This document shows positions 16,009 through 22,623 of a DNA stretch of 22,623 nt, in pieces. This DNA comes from Avimonas intestinalis. Lineage in GTDB: Bacteria; Bacillota; Clostridia; Oscillospirales; Acutalibacteraceae. The notes beneath the pieces were generated by a model, which saw only the letters and a program-made list of their open reading frames with translations, was not told the origin of the DNA and searched no databases. The stretch lies in NCBI GenBank assembly GCA_904380375.1, contig CAJFID010000036.1:1-22623 (forward strand), read 5' to 3'. Position numbers and translations under genes: made by a program. Position 1 is the first letter of the stretch; each line of letters starts with the position of its first letter.

Positions 16009-16863
16009 ATGCGCAGCGAACAGGAAATGATGGATACCGTTTTGGAATTCGCCCGGTCGAATTCCCATGTCCGGGTGGTGACGCTTGAGGGCTCCCGGGC
16101 CAATCCGCGGATCGCGCGGGACGATTTCCAGGACTTTGACATCACATTCCTGGTGGACGACCTCGCCCCTTTTACCGCGGACGACGCTTGGCTGTCGGTA
16201 TTCGGCCCCGTCCTTCTGATGCAGAAGCCGGAGGATATGGAGCTGTTCCCGCCCGAGCAGCCGGGGTATTCCTACCTGCTTAACTTTGCCGACTACCGCA
16301 AGCTGGATTTGACCCTCCTGCCGCTTGGGATGCTTAAGGAATACCTGGAAGGCGGGGACGGTTTGATCCGGGTGCTCCTTGATAAGGACGGGCGGATCGG
16401 CCGGGAGATTGTCCCAACCGATGCGGCGTACCACCTCCGGAAGCCCACGGCACGGATGTACGATGACTGCTGCAACGAGTTCTGGAACCTCACGCCCTAT
16501 GTGGTCAAGGGCCTATGCCGGGGAGAGCTTTTGTTTGCCGTTGATCACCTGCACCTCCTGCGGCAGGAGCTGCTGCGGATGCTGTCCTGGCAGGTGGGGA
16601 CGGAGAGGGGATTCTGCTTCAGCGTGGGGAAAAATTACAAATTCCTGCCCCGTTTTTTAACAGAGAAAACGGCGGAGGAGCTGATGAGCACCTACCGGAT
16701 GGATTCCAGCAGCGCGATTTGGGCGGCGCTCCTTCGCTGCCACGCGCTGTTCCGGGAGAGCGCCGGTTGCGTGGCGAACGTGCTGGGTTATGCCTATCCG
16801 CCCTACGATGGGCGGATCACGCCGTATGTACTGGAAATGCGGGAAAAATACGCAAAGGGGTAG
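16009..16863 (+). CDS. ANT(6)/AadE-like aminoglycoside 6-adenylyltransferase family protein
   Basis: A 284-aa nucleotidyltransferase of the streptomycin adenylyltransferase family. It begins MRSEQEMMDTVLEFA, close to the family's usual start. The nucleotide and metal sites are visible: G28-S29-R30-x-N32 in 'EGSRANP', Asp42/Asp44 in 'QDFDITF', and the third acidic residue probably Asp100 in 'KLDLTLLP'. The C-terminal half is helical with 'NEFWNLTPYVVKGLCRGELLFAVDH', another family stretch. The frame is open back to 15889, but the ATG at 16009 has an AGGAAGGGG about 10 nt before it and matches the family start. No mobile-element signature flanks it, so it looks like a resident chromosomal homologue. 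Whether it gives streptomycin resistance cannot be judged from sequence. Confidence 0.88.
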   Translation: MRSEQEMMDTVLEFARSNSHVRVVTLEGSRANPRIARDDFQDFDITFLVDDLAPFTADDAWLSVFGPVLLMQKPEDMELFPPEQPGYSYLLNFADYRKLDLTLLPLGMLKEYLEGGDGLIRVLLDKDGRIGREIVPTDAAYHLRKPTARMYDDCCNEFWNLTPYVVKGLCRGELLFAVDHLHLLRQELLRMLSWQVGTERGFCFSVGKNYKFLPRFLTEKTAEELMSTYRMDSSSAIWAALLRCHALFRESAGCVANVLGYAYPPYDGRITPYVLEMREKYAKG

Positions 16864-17136
16864 CGCAGCGGAGGATTATCGGGTATAATAAGGGCAAAGA
16901 CGGCAAGAACGCAGGCTGGCTGAGCCAGTTCTACGGCTGCGCCATGGATATGGAAGCCGCGCGGCAGCTTCGGCGCCGCAGCGGGTTCCCCGTGGGAGGC
17001 CGTATGGTCGGGCGGGGCCCGAATAGATATTTTTCCACGCTTGTCCAGAAGAATCTGGCGCGTGGCGCGCTGTATCCCTGCCTGCCCCTTCTCCAAGGGT
17101 GGGCACTGGGGAGCAGCAGCAAGGAGGTATTGTCGT
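16864..17136 (+). other. Leader region of the S-component gene
   Basis: 273 nt without a convincing gene. A TATAAT at 16884-16889 could be a -10 but has no clear -35 at the right distance. Downstream are several potential hairpins: CTGGCT-G-AGCCAG (16916-16928), a GC-rich cluster at about 16955-16985, and TGCC-CCTT-CTCC-AAGG-(GTG)-GGCA at 17083-17105 directly before the SD. I compared it by eye with c-di-GMP-I, TPP, THF, cobalamin and T-box cores and found no match. A long structured leader before a vitamin transporter gene makes an unrecognised regulatory RNA possible. Confidence 0.4.
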
Positions 17137-17811
17137 ATGACAAGGAGTAAACTGGAGAAATTGGTGCTGACCGCGATGTTCTGCGCGATCATCATCGCGA
17201 TGACCTTCATCCCCTTCGTAGGCTATATCACCTACGGCGGGCTGAGCCTGACCACCCTGCATGTGGTGGCGATCCTGGGCGCGGTCACCCTGGGTCCCGT
17301 GCGGGGGGCGGTGATCGGCCTGGTGTGGGGTGCCACCTGCCTGCTGTACGCCATGATGAACGGGACGGCGGATGCGGTGATCTTTTTGAACCCGCTGATT
17401 TCGGTGGTGCCGCGGGTGATCGTCGGCTTTGCCGCCGGCTGGTATTTCCGTTGGTTTGCCGCCCTCTTCCGCAAGATCCCGTCCCACCGGGGGGAACGGC
17501 AGGAGTCTGAACAGGAGAAGAGAGGAAACGCCTTCTCCCGCTGGTTGCGCTCCTTCCGCGGCAAAGGCCCGGAGGTGGCGGCTTCGGCCGTGGCGGCGGC
17601 GCTGGGCACCCTGACCAACACAGCGCTGGTGATTACCGCTATCCAGCTTTTTGGCGGCAGCGGCGTAGTCAAGATGGGCGCGGTGTTACAGGCGATTGTG
17701 GACGCGGCGCTGGCTGTCAATATGTCGATTGAACTGCCGCTGGCTGTGATTGTGGTGCCGGCGATTGCCACGCCCCTCTTCCAGCTGATGCGCCGGCAGG
17801 GGGCGAAGTAG
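17137..17811 (+). CDS. ECF transporter S component, possibly for pantothenate
   Basis: A 224-aa membrane protein with about six hydrophobic segments, of the ECF_trnsprt (PF12822-like) type. It binds a vitamin and works with a separate EcfA/EcfA'/EcfT energising module, which is not in this window. Typical features: a short basic N terminus (MTRSKLEK), 'LTAMFCAIIIAMTFIPFVGYI', then 'TTLHVVAILGAVTLGPVRGAVIGLVWG', and a charged ~35-residue loop rich in Arg/Glu between the two halves. The start at 17137 has a perfect AAGGAGG (17121-17127) 9 nt upstream; a longer frame from 17041 is not membrane-like at its start. Substrate: pantothenate is inferred only from nearness to coaX; other vitamins remain possible. 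Confidence 0.85.
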   Translation: MTRSKLEKLVLTAMFCAIIIAMTFIPFVGYITYGGLSLTTLHVVAILGAVTLGPVRGAVIGLVWGATCLLYAMMNGTADAVIFLNPLISVVPRVIVGFAAGWYFRWFAALFRKIPSHRGERQESEQEKRGNAFSRWLRSFRGKGPEVAASAVAAALGTLTNTALVITAIQLFGGSGVVKMGAVLQAIVDAALAVNMSIELPLAVIVVPAIATPLFQLMRRQGAK

Positions 17812-17862
17812 CCTCGGCCGAGTGACGGCCCGATGACAGGCACCGCAGGGATAACCAAACAT

Positions 17863-17898
17863 AAAAGCGCTGGAGAGAATCGCTCTCCAGCGCTTTTT
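17863..17898. terminator. Bidirectional rho-independent terminator
   Basis: A perfect 15-bp stem (AAAAGCGCTGGAGAG at 17863-17877 pairing with 17883-17897) and a 5-nt loop. A T5 run ends it on the plus strand, and AAAA at its left edge provides T4 on the minus strand. It lies between the convergent S-component gene (ends 17811) and the DUF6054-like gene (ends 17916) and can serve both. Confidence 0.92.
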
Positions 17899-17915
17899 CA
17901 CGTTAACGCCCGGGA

Positions 17916-18248
17916 CTACCGGTAGGGATCGAGCGCGTCCCTTACCACATTGACGAAGCTCTCGGACGCGCCCCAGTCGAAGCGGAACAGCCCTTCGCCC
18001 CCGCCGCCGCTGACACAGACGACCCGGGTACGTTTTTCAAAATTGTCGATGGTGACGGTCAGGGTCAGCCGGTTCCCCGCGCGGTAATAATGCTTTTCGT
18101 AGACGCATACGATGCAGGTCCCTCCGCCCGGCGCGTTGAGGACGTAGGAATCGATCCGTTCGCCCGTAATGCTGCCCTCCGTGACCGCGCTGTCCACGGT
18201 ACGCGCAGCCTCCGACGGGGACAGGGAAACGTAGAATGTGTCGGCCAT
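17916..18248 (-). CDS. DUF6054-like small protein
   Basis: A 110-aa soluble protein without signal peptide. The sequence 'MADTFYVSLSPSEAARTVDSAV...GSITGE', 'VYEKHYYRAGNRLTLTVTIDN' and the end 'VSGGGGEGLFRFDWGASESFVNVVRDALDPYR' resembles the DUF6054 family of Clostridia, from memory of that family; the Gly-rich 'GGGGEGLFRFDWGA' stretch (81-94) is the most distinctive part. Function unknown. The frame is open to 18458, but the ATG at 18248 has GGAGGAGG about 8 nt upstream and a promoter 45-75 nt upstream, and residues before it are not protein-like. It is transcribed alone and ends at the bidirectional terminator. Confidence 0.75.
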   Translation of the reverse strand: MADTFYVSLSPSEAARTVDSAVTEGSITGERIDSYVLNAPGGGTCIVCVYEKHYYRAGNRLTLTVTIDNFEKRTRVVCVSGGGGEGLFRFDWGASESFVNVVRDALDPYR

Positions 18249-18294
18249 TCCCGATGCCTCCTCCCACGCAGCGCTGTCCGCTGCTTTTTCCTGA

Positions 18295-18323
18295 ATTTTA
18301 CCATAAATCCGGCGAAGCTGCAA
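18295..18323 (-). promoter_or_regulatory. Promoter of the DUF6054-like gene
   Basis: Minus strand: -35 TTGCAG (18318-18323), 17-nt spacer, -10 TAAAAT (18295-18300) with an extended -10 TGG. It supports the start at 18248 over the longer open frame, since longer forms would begin upstream of the transcript. Confidence 0.75.
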
Positions 18324-18456
18324 GGATTTCACTCGGCCTTTTTCATAAACGATATATCCGCCAAGATGGATGGGATGCGTATGACCGCCGTTTGCGCCCT
18401 CATCCTGGGCACGGCAGGTTTTCCACTTAGAAGGCCTGGATAAGGTGAGGCAGAGC

Positions 18457-18497
18457 AAAAAAACGGGCGGCCCCGAAAGATTCGGGACCGCCCGTTT
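18457..18497 (-). terminator. Rho-independent terminator of adhE
   Basis: The stem AAACGGGCGG...CCCGAA (18461-18477) pairs with TTCGGG-A-CCGCCCGTTT (18481-18497) around a 3-nt loop, one unpaired base each side. On the minus strand a run of seven T follows (18457-18463). It is 145 nt past the adhE stop, after the duplicated 3'-end copy. Confidence 0.9.
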
Positions 18498-18557
18498 AGC
18501 GAGGTAACGAGATAGGGAATGGCAAGAGGCAGCCAGCCCAGGAAGACCATGCTCCCC

Positions 18558-18625
18558 ACTTGCCGTAGCAGCGCTGAGGTAGAGTTCCTTGATCTCCTTA
18601 AAGAGCGGATAACGCGGGTTGGCTC
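18558..18625 (-). pseudogene. Relic copy of the adhE 3' end
   Basis: This 68-nt stretch repeats the end of adhE (18644-18712). The portion 18575-18625 is identical, base for base, to 18662-18712 (51 nt, offset 87). On the minus strand it still reads 'ANPRYPLFKEIKELYL', then one base is missing, so the adhE ending and its stop are lost. It has no start codon or SD and lies inside the adhE 3' UTR. A tandem duplication of about 87 bp followed by decay is the simplest explanation. Confidence 0.9.
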
Positions 18626-18641
18626 GGGAGCCAAGTGCCTC

Positions 18642-21281
18642 TTACTTGCCGTAGTAGCTCTTGAGGTAGAGTTCCTTGATCTCCTTAAAGAGCGGATAAC
18701 GCGGGTTGGCTCCGGTGCACTGATCGTTGAACGCCTGCTCCACCATATCGTCCAGGGTATCGAGGAAGTACTTCTCATCCACACCGTAGGCCTGGATTGA
18801 TTCCTTGACGCCGACCTTCTTCTTGAGGTCCTCAATGCCGGCCAGCAGCTTCTCAAAGCATTCCTCGTCGGTCTTGCCGGTGAAGCCGCAGTAACGGGCG
18901 CACTCGGCGTAGCGGGCGAGGGTGTGCGGGTACTCATACTGCGGGAAGGTGCCCATCTTGGTCGGGGTCTCGGAGGCGTTGTACCGCATCACGTTGGTCA
19001 GCAGCACCGCGTTGGCCAGGCCGTGGGCCAGGTGGTGGAACGCGCCGAGCTTATGCGCCATAGAGTGGTTCAGGCCCAGGAACGCGTTGGCAAATGCCAT
19101 ACCGGCCATGCAGGCGGCGTCGGCCATCTTCTGGCGGGCCTTCGGATCCTTCGCGCCGTTCTCGTAGGCGGAGGGCAGGTAGTCGAACACATTCTTCATA
19201 GCCTTAAGGGCCAGGCCGTCGGTGTAATCGCTGGCCATGATCGAGACATAGGCTTCGAGCGCATGGGTCAGCACGTCAATACCGGACGCGCTGGTCAGGC
19301 CCTTCGGCTGGCTCATCATGTTGTCGGTGTCGACAATCGCCATATTCGGCAGCAGCTGATAGTCGGCCAGCGGGTATTTCACGCCGCTCTTTTCATCGGT
19401 GATGATGGCGAAGGGGGTCACCTCGGAACCGGTGCCGGAAGAGGTCGGGATCGCGATGAAGTAGGCCTTGGTGCCCATTTCGGGGTACTCGTACACCCTT
19501 TTGCGGATATCCATGAAGTCCATGGCCATGTCTTCAAAGTTCGCGTCCGGATGTTCGTACAGCACCCACATGATCTTGCCGGCGTCCATCGCGGAGCCGC
19601 CGCCCAGGGCGATGATCACGTCCGGCTCAAAGGAACGCATCGCCGCGGCGCCCTGCATCGCGCAGCCCAGCGTCGGGTCGGGGGCGACATCGTAGAAGCA
19701 GGTATGCTGGATGCCCATTTCGTCGAGCTTCTGCTCAATCGGGGCGACGTAGCCGTTTTTGTACAGGAAGGTATCGGTGACGATGAAGGCCTTCTTCTTA
19801 TGCATGACCGACTTGAGCTCGGCCAGGGCGACCGGCATGCAGCCCTTCTTGAAATACACCTTTTCCGGCGCACGGAACCACAGCATGTTCTCTCTCCTCT
19901 CGGCAACCGTTTTGACATTAAGCAGGTGCTTGACGCCCACGTTTTCGGATACCGAGTTGCCGCCCCAGGAGCCGCAGCCCAGCGTCAGCGAGGGGGCCAG
20001 GCGGAAGTTGTACAGGTCGCCGATGCCGCCCTGGGAGGAGGGGGTGTTGATCAGGATGCGGCAGGTCTTCATGGTTTCGCCGAACTTCGCAATCTTATCC
20101 TGGCCGGTCACCGTGTCCACATACAGGGAGGAGGTGTGGCCGTAGCCGCCGTCCGCGATCAGGCGCTCCGCCTTGGCAACCGCGTCGTCGAAGTCCTTGG
20201 CGCGGTACATCGCCAGCACAGGGGACAGCTTTTCGTGCGCGAATTCCTCTTCAATATCAACGCTTTCCACTTCGCCGATCAGGATCTTGGTGGTTTCCGG
20301 CACCTCAACCCCCGCCAGGGAGGCGATGGTATGGGCGCTCTGGCCGACGATCTTGGCGTTCAGGGAGCCGTTGATCAGGATGGTCTTGCGCACCTTTTCC
20401 GTCTCATCCGGCTTGAGGATATAGCAGCCGCGGTCGGCAAATTCCTTCTTGGCCTTGTTGTAGATTTTATCAAGCAGGATGACCGACTGCTCGGAAGCGC
20501 AGATCATGCCGTTGTCAAACGTCTTGGAGTGGATGATCGAGTTGACCGCCATCACGATGTCGGCGGAATCGTCAATGATTGCCGGGGTGTTGCCCGCGCC
20601 GACGCCCAGAGCCGGCTTGCCGGAGGAGTAGGCAGCCTTGACCATGCCGGGGCCGCCGGTGGCCAGGATGATGTCCGCGCTGCGCATCAGCTCGTTGGTC
20701 ATCTCCAGCGAGGGAATATCGATCCAGCCGATGATGCCCGCCGGGGCGCCGGCCGCGACCGCCGCGTCCAGGACAACCTTCGCCGCCGCAATGGTGCACT
20801 TCTTGGCGCGGGGATGAGGGCTGATGATGATGCCGTTGCGGGTTTTCAAGGAAATCAAGGTTTTGAAAATCGCCGTCGAGGTGGGGTTGGTGGTCGGGAT
20901 AACCGCCGCGACAACACCGATTGGCTCCGCAATCTTCTTCATGCCGCCGGAAAGATCCTCTTCAATCACGCCACAGGTCTTGGTGTTTTTGTAAGCGTTG
21001 TAAATATATTCCGCCGCATAGTGGTTCTTGATGACCTTGTCTTCAACCACGCCCATGCCGGTTTCCTCAACGGCCATTTTGGCCAGAGGGATGCGCTGCT
21101 TGTTCGCGGCCATCGCCGCGGCACGGAAGATCTTGTCCACCTGCTCCTGGCTGTAGGTAGCGAAAATCTGCTGGGCGGCGCGCACCTCGTTGATCTTGGC
21201 GGTCAACGCGTCCATATTGTCCACGAGACCGGTAACCGCCGGGGCGGTGGCCGCAACAGCGGCCTGCTCTTTTTTAGCCAT
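18642..21281 (-). CDS. adhE: Bifunctional aldehyde-alcohol dehydrogenase AdhE
   Basis: Reduces acetyl-CoA to acetaldehyde and then to ethanol, regenerating NAD+ from NADH in fermentation; family members form long cytoplasmic filaments (spirosomes). The N-terminal half is a CoA-acylating aldehyde dehydrogenase with the catalytic Cys about residue 261 in 'FDNGMICASEQS'. The C-terminal half is an iron-dependent alcohol dehydrogenase with 'ALGGGSAMDAGK' for NAD and metal ligands in 'SGIDVLTHALEAY' and 'LNHSMAHKLGAFHHLAHG'. Length 879 aa is normal. Three in-frame starts exist: GTG 21305, ATG 21287, ATG 21281. The SD AGGAGG (21291-21296) is 9 nt from 21281 but only 3 nt from 21287, and overlaps the GTG-start frame, so I use 21281. 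Upstream is a promoter overlapped by a Rex operator; downstream is a relic copy of its 3' end. Confidence 0.96.
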   Translation of the reverse strand: MAKKEQAAVAATAPAVTGLVDNMDALTAKINEVRAAQQIFATYSQEQVDKIFRAAAMAANKQRIPLAKMAVEETGMGVVEDKVIKNHYAAEYIYNAYKNTKTCGVIEEDLSGGMKKIAEPIGVVAAVIPTTNPTSTAIFKTLISLKTRNGIIISPHPRAKKCTIAAAKVVLDAAVAAGAPAGIIGWIDIPSLEMTNELMRSADIILATGGPGMVKAAYSSGKPALGVGAGNTPAIIDDSADIVMAVNSIIHSKTFDNGMICASEQSVILLDKIYNKAKKEFADRGCYILKPDETEKVRKTILINGSLNAKIVGQSAHTIASLAGVEVPETTKILIGEVESVDIEEEFAHEKLSPVLAMYRAKDFDDAVAKAERLIADGGYGHTSSLYVDTVTGQDKIAKFGETMKTCRILINTPSSQGGIGDLYNFRLAPSLTLGCGSWGGNSVSENVGVKHLLNVKTVAERRENMLWFRAPEKVYFKKGCMPVALAELKSVMHKKKAFIVTDTFLYKNGYVAPIEQKLDEMGIQHTCFYDVAPDPTLGCAMQGAAAMRSFEPDVIIALGGGSAMDAGKIMWVLYEHPDANFEDMAMDFMDIRKRVYEYPEMGTKAYFIAIPTSSGTGSEVTPFAIITDEKSGVKYPLADYQLLPNMAIVDTDNMMSQPKGLTSASGIDVLTHALEAYVSIMASDYTDGLALKAMKNVFDYLPSAYENGAKDPKARQKMADAACMAGMAFANAFLGLNHSMAHKLGAFHHLAHGLANAVLLTNVMRYNASETPTKMGTFPQYEYPHTLARYAECARYCGFTGKTDEECFEKLLAGIEDLKKKVGVKESIQAYGVDEKYFLDTLDDMVEQAFNDQCTGANPRYPLFKEIKELYLKSYYGK

Positions 21282-21335
21282 TTCCATTTTCCTCCTGTTT
21301 CCCACAATGACGTTTGCAAGCGTGTGTGAACGGTC

Positions 21336-21353
21336 TTGTTATTTTTTTAACAA
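21336..21353. promoter_or_regulatory. Rex operator at the adhE promoter
   Basis: TTGTTATTTTTTTAACAA matches the clostridial Rex consensus TTGTTAANNNNTTAACAA at all but one fixed position. It lies just downstream of the -10 box and over the expected start site, where a bound repressor would block transcription. Rex releases DNA when NADH rises, which would induce adhE under reducing conditions. The rex gene itself is not in the window. Confidence 0.85.
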
Positions 21354-21357
21354 GGCT

Positions 21358-21387
21358 ATTATAACAGACTGCCGGCCCAAAAGGCAA
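21358..21387 (-). promoter_or_regulatory. Promoter of adhE
   Basis: Minus strand: -10 TATAAT (21358-21363) is perfect; the best -35 is TTGCCT (21382-21387) at 18 nt. The start is expected near 21351, inside the Rex operator, giving a leader of about 70 nt. Confidence 0.75.
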
Positions 21388-21614
21388 GCCATATTGTATG
21401 ACAATGTTTTGAAAAATACGACAGCTTTTATGGGCAAAACGTATAAAATGCGATCCAGGCAATGTTTTACCGGCCTGTCATGCCCCCGACGGAGACGGAA
21501 GGGCGGGAGCCATCCTCCAAAACCGGCAGCGGGCGGGCAGGCTTTGACACAAGGATACCTCGGGCGGATTCTAGCGGATTCCGTGGATTCCCTAACGGTG
21601 TAAGCGCGGCAAAG
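21388..21614. other. Spacer upstream of adhE
   Basis: No gene is supported in this part of the 459-nt spacer. It holds a small inverted repeat ATTGT-ATG-ACAAT (21393-21405), about 10 nt upstream of the adhE -35, which could be an additional regulator site. Confidence 0.5.
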
Positions 21615-21654
21615 GAAAATCGTCCGGCAGAGCCGGAAGGCTCCGCCGGACGAT
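21615..21654 (-). terminator. Terminator of the 252-aa orphan gene
   Basis: ATCGTCCGGC-A-GAGCC (21619-21634), tetraloop GGAA, GGCTC-C-GCCGGACGAT (21639-21654): 15 bp of pairing with one mismatch, followed on the minus strand by TTTTCC. It lies about 85 nt past the stop at 21741. Confidence 0.8.
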
Positions 21655-21740
21655 GCGGCCGGAAATAAAAAAGGGTAGAGGGGAAGTTTGGGAGAGAAAG
21701 CGCGGCCGGCTGCTCCGGGGATTTCCTCTTTACTGCCGTG

Positions 21741-22499
21741 TTACAGGATATAATCCGTTATGCAGTCGTACCAGTGGACGTATTCCGTCCCGTTGACCCA
21801 CAGCCTCTCGTTGTCCGGGAGCTGCTCGCTCCATCGTTTCTGGTAGCGGCCGAGCGCCCAGTCGTCCCGGTTGAAGCGCCTCCATAGGACCGTCCTCCCG
21901 TCTTTGTCAAGGTATTGCTCGCTGACTACGCCGGGATTGTACGTTTCCAGGTCGATCACGCAAACCGTGTCAAAGGCTTTTCCGCCGATGGTCACGGCAT
22001 AGCGGCCGGCAATGTCCAGAAGGAACGGCTTATCTGCGCTTCGGATTGTTGAACCCGACCGCTGGATGTCCCCCTTGGGATGGAGCTGGGTTTCGTTTCC
22101 GCTGTTGTTTTCCCCAAATCCCCAATTTTCCAGGAAGGCGTCCCCATCAAGGAAGGTGAGGTATTTCTTCACGCCCTCCTCTTCCCGCAGGCAGGCGAGG
22201 CAGCGGCAGTGGGTCTCGGTAAGCTGTGCGACAAAGGTGTAGTCGTGTCCCGTACGCTTTCCCGCAGGGTCGAATTCATGGGCCGTCAGCTCTACCCCTT
22301 CAATCCCATGCACTTCGGCGCGTCCCGTTGCCCGCATTGTATAAAAGCGGTCTGCCTTGCGGGAGGGGAAGTCGTACATCCCCCAGGACAGGGCTTCTCC
22401 CAAGCGAGGGACGAAAAACCAGCCCATCAGTTCTTCCCAGCGAACGGCGAAGGGCTGTTGGGTGGATTCCTCAATGCGGTATTCCGGCAGCTTTTTCAT
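21741..22499 (-). CDS. Hypothetical protein, 252 aa
   Basis: I do not recognise this gene. It is a soluble-looking acidic protein, no signal peptide or membrane segment, rich in aromatic residues (many Trp, Tyr) and charged residues. Local stretches: 'WEELMGWFFVPRLGEALSWGMYDFP' near the N terminus, a 'CRCLACLREEEG' Cys cluster near residue 98, 'DTVCVIDLETYNPGVVSEQYLDKDGRTVLWRRFNRDDWA' in the C-terminal third and an end in 'WYDCITDYIL'. The C-terminal third reads like a beta-sheet protein with an exposed-loop pattern. The start at 22499 has AAAGGAG 8 nt upstream. A terminator follows it, so it is a single-gene unit. GC content is lower than in the 1-13 kb genes. The last few genes share no obvious pathway. 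Confidence 0.8.
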   Translation of the reverse strand: MKKLPEYRIEESTQQPFAVRWEELMGWFFVPRLGEALSWGMYDFPSRKADRFYTMRATGRAEVHGIEGVELTAHEFDPAGKRTGHDYTFVAQLTETHCRCLACLREEEGVKKYLTFLDGDAFLENWGFGENNSGNETQLHPKGDIQRSGSTIRSADKPFLLDIAGRYAVTIGGKAFDTVCVIDLETYNPGVVSEQYLDKDGRTVLWRRFNRDDWALGRYQKRWSEQLPDNERLWVNGTEYVHWYDCITDYIL

Positions 22500-22547
22500 G
22501 TCGTTTTCTCCTTTCTGATGCGGCCGGACTGTAAAGTTAAATGAAAG

Positions 22548-22577
22548 TTGAGGACTCGTCAGCCCTTCTGGTACAAT
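22548..22577 (+). promoter_or_regulatory. Promoter of a gene starting beyond the right edge
   Basis: -35 TTGAGG (22548-22553), 18-nt spacer, -10 TACAAT (22572-22577) with extended -10 TGG. An AAAGGAG at 22607-22613 ends 10 nt before the window edge, so the start codon should lie at or just past 22624. The gene itself is not visible. Confidence 0.65.
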
Positions 22578-22623
22578 GGTTTTACCACAAACACAAAGTA
22601 CTCCCGAAAGGAGACGAGTCCTC
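22550..22623. repeat. 11-bp perfect inverted repeat around the right-edge promoter
   Basis: GAGGACTCGTC (22550-22560) and GACGAGTCCTC (22613-22623) are exact reverse complements, 52 nt apart. The left arm overlaps the -35 and the right arm touches the SD. It could be an mRNA hairpin that hides the SD, an operator pair, or part of an insertion-sequence end. Confidence 0.7.

Noticed and set aside
16009..16863. Acquired antibiotic-resistance cassette
   Set aside because: No transposase, integrase, inverted ends or plasmid genes flank it; base composition matches the region, so a resident homologue is more likely.
16890..16960. Possible c-di-GMP-I riboswitch (GGGCAAAG and AACGCAGG pieces)
   Set aside because: The fixed core after GCAAAGCC and the P2/P3 helices cannot be formed; resemblance is limited to a few bases.
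16719..17150. 143-codon plus-strand frame running from the end of the aadE-like gene into the S-component leader
   Set aside because: Its start is within the aadE-like gene in another frame, there is no SD with a start near 16880, and the translated part looks random.
18924..21329. 801-codon open frame on the plus strand
   Set aside because: Antisense shadow of adhE; the real strand has catalytic motifs, promoter, SD and terminator.
1..22623. CRISPR array or prophage
   Set aside because: No regularly spaced repeats, no cas, integrase or structural phage genes were found on either strand.

Overview
The window looks like chromosomal DNA of a GC-rich, anaerobic, probably gut-associated Clostridia (Oscillospirales/Ruminococcaceae-like). 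I infer this from gene content, because no rRNA or taxonomic marker is present. The pointers are AdhE behind a Rex-type operator, a 2-hydroxyacyl-CoA dehydratase activase system, a type III pantothenate kinase, an ECF-type S component, a TepA-SpoIIIE pair as in spore-forming Firmicutes, and Shine-Dalgarno (SD) sequences close to AGGAGG before almost every gene.

Positions 1-13.4 kb are almost entirely minus strand. Reading in the direction of transcription (right to left): a long activase/dehydratase-like protein (TTG start at 13401), its partner dehydratase-like subunit, a TepA/ClpP-like protease, an FtsK/SpoIIIE DNA translocase, 4-alpha-glucanotransferase MalQ, a YgiQ-type radical SAM protein, a membrane-anchored ComEC-like metallo-beta-lactamase-fold protein, a small DUF3006-type protein, and tRNA-Leu(GAG) with its own consensus promoter and terminator. 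A clear promoter precedes the activase gene. Most spacers are short, so parts are probably co-transcribed.

Positions 13.6-17.8 kb are plus strand: a lipoprotein of unknown function (visibly less GC-rich than its neighbours), CoaX, an ANT(6)/AadE-like nucleotidyltransferase, and an ECF-transporter S component that may import pantothenate for CoaX. A bidirectional terminator at about 17.88 kb separates these from the next minus-strand genes.

Positions 17.9-22.5 kb are minus strand again: a small DUF6054-like protein with its own promoter, then adhE with a near-perfect Rex operator over its start site and a partial duplication of its 3' end, then an unrecognised 252-aa protein. The right edge carries a plus-strand promoter, an SD and an 11-bp perfect inverted repeat that lead into a gene starting beyond the window.

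Several start codons were moved from the longest reading frame to a better-spaced SD (malQ, spoIIIE, tepA, the activase gene, coaX, aadE, the S component, the DUF6054 gene and adhE). I do not see a convincing, wholly new multi-gene system. The least understood items are the two-gene dehydratase/activase unit, the orphan lipoprotein, the 252-aa orphan, the adhE 3'-end duplication and the inverted repeat at the right edge.
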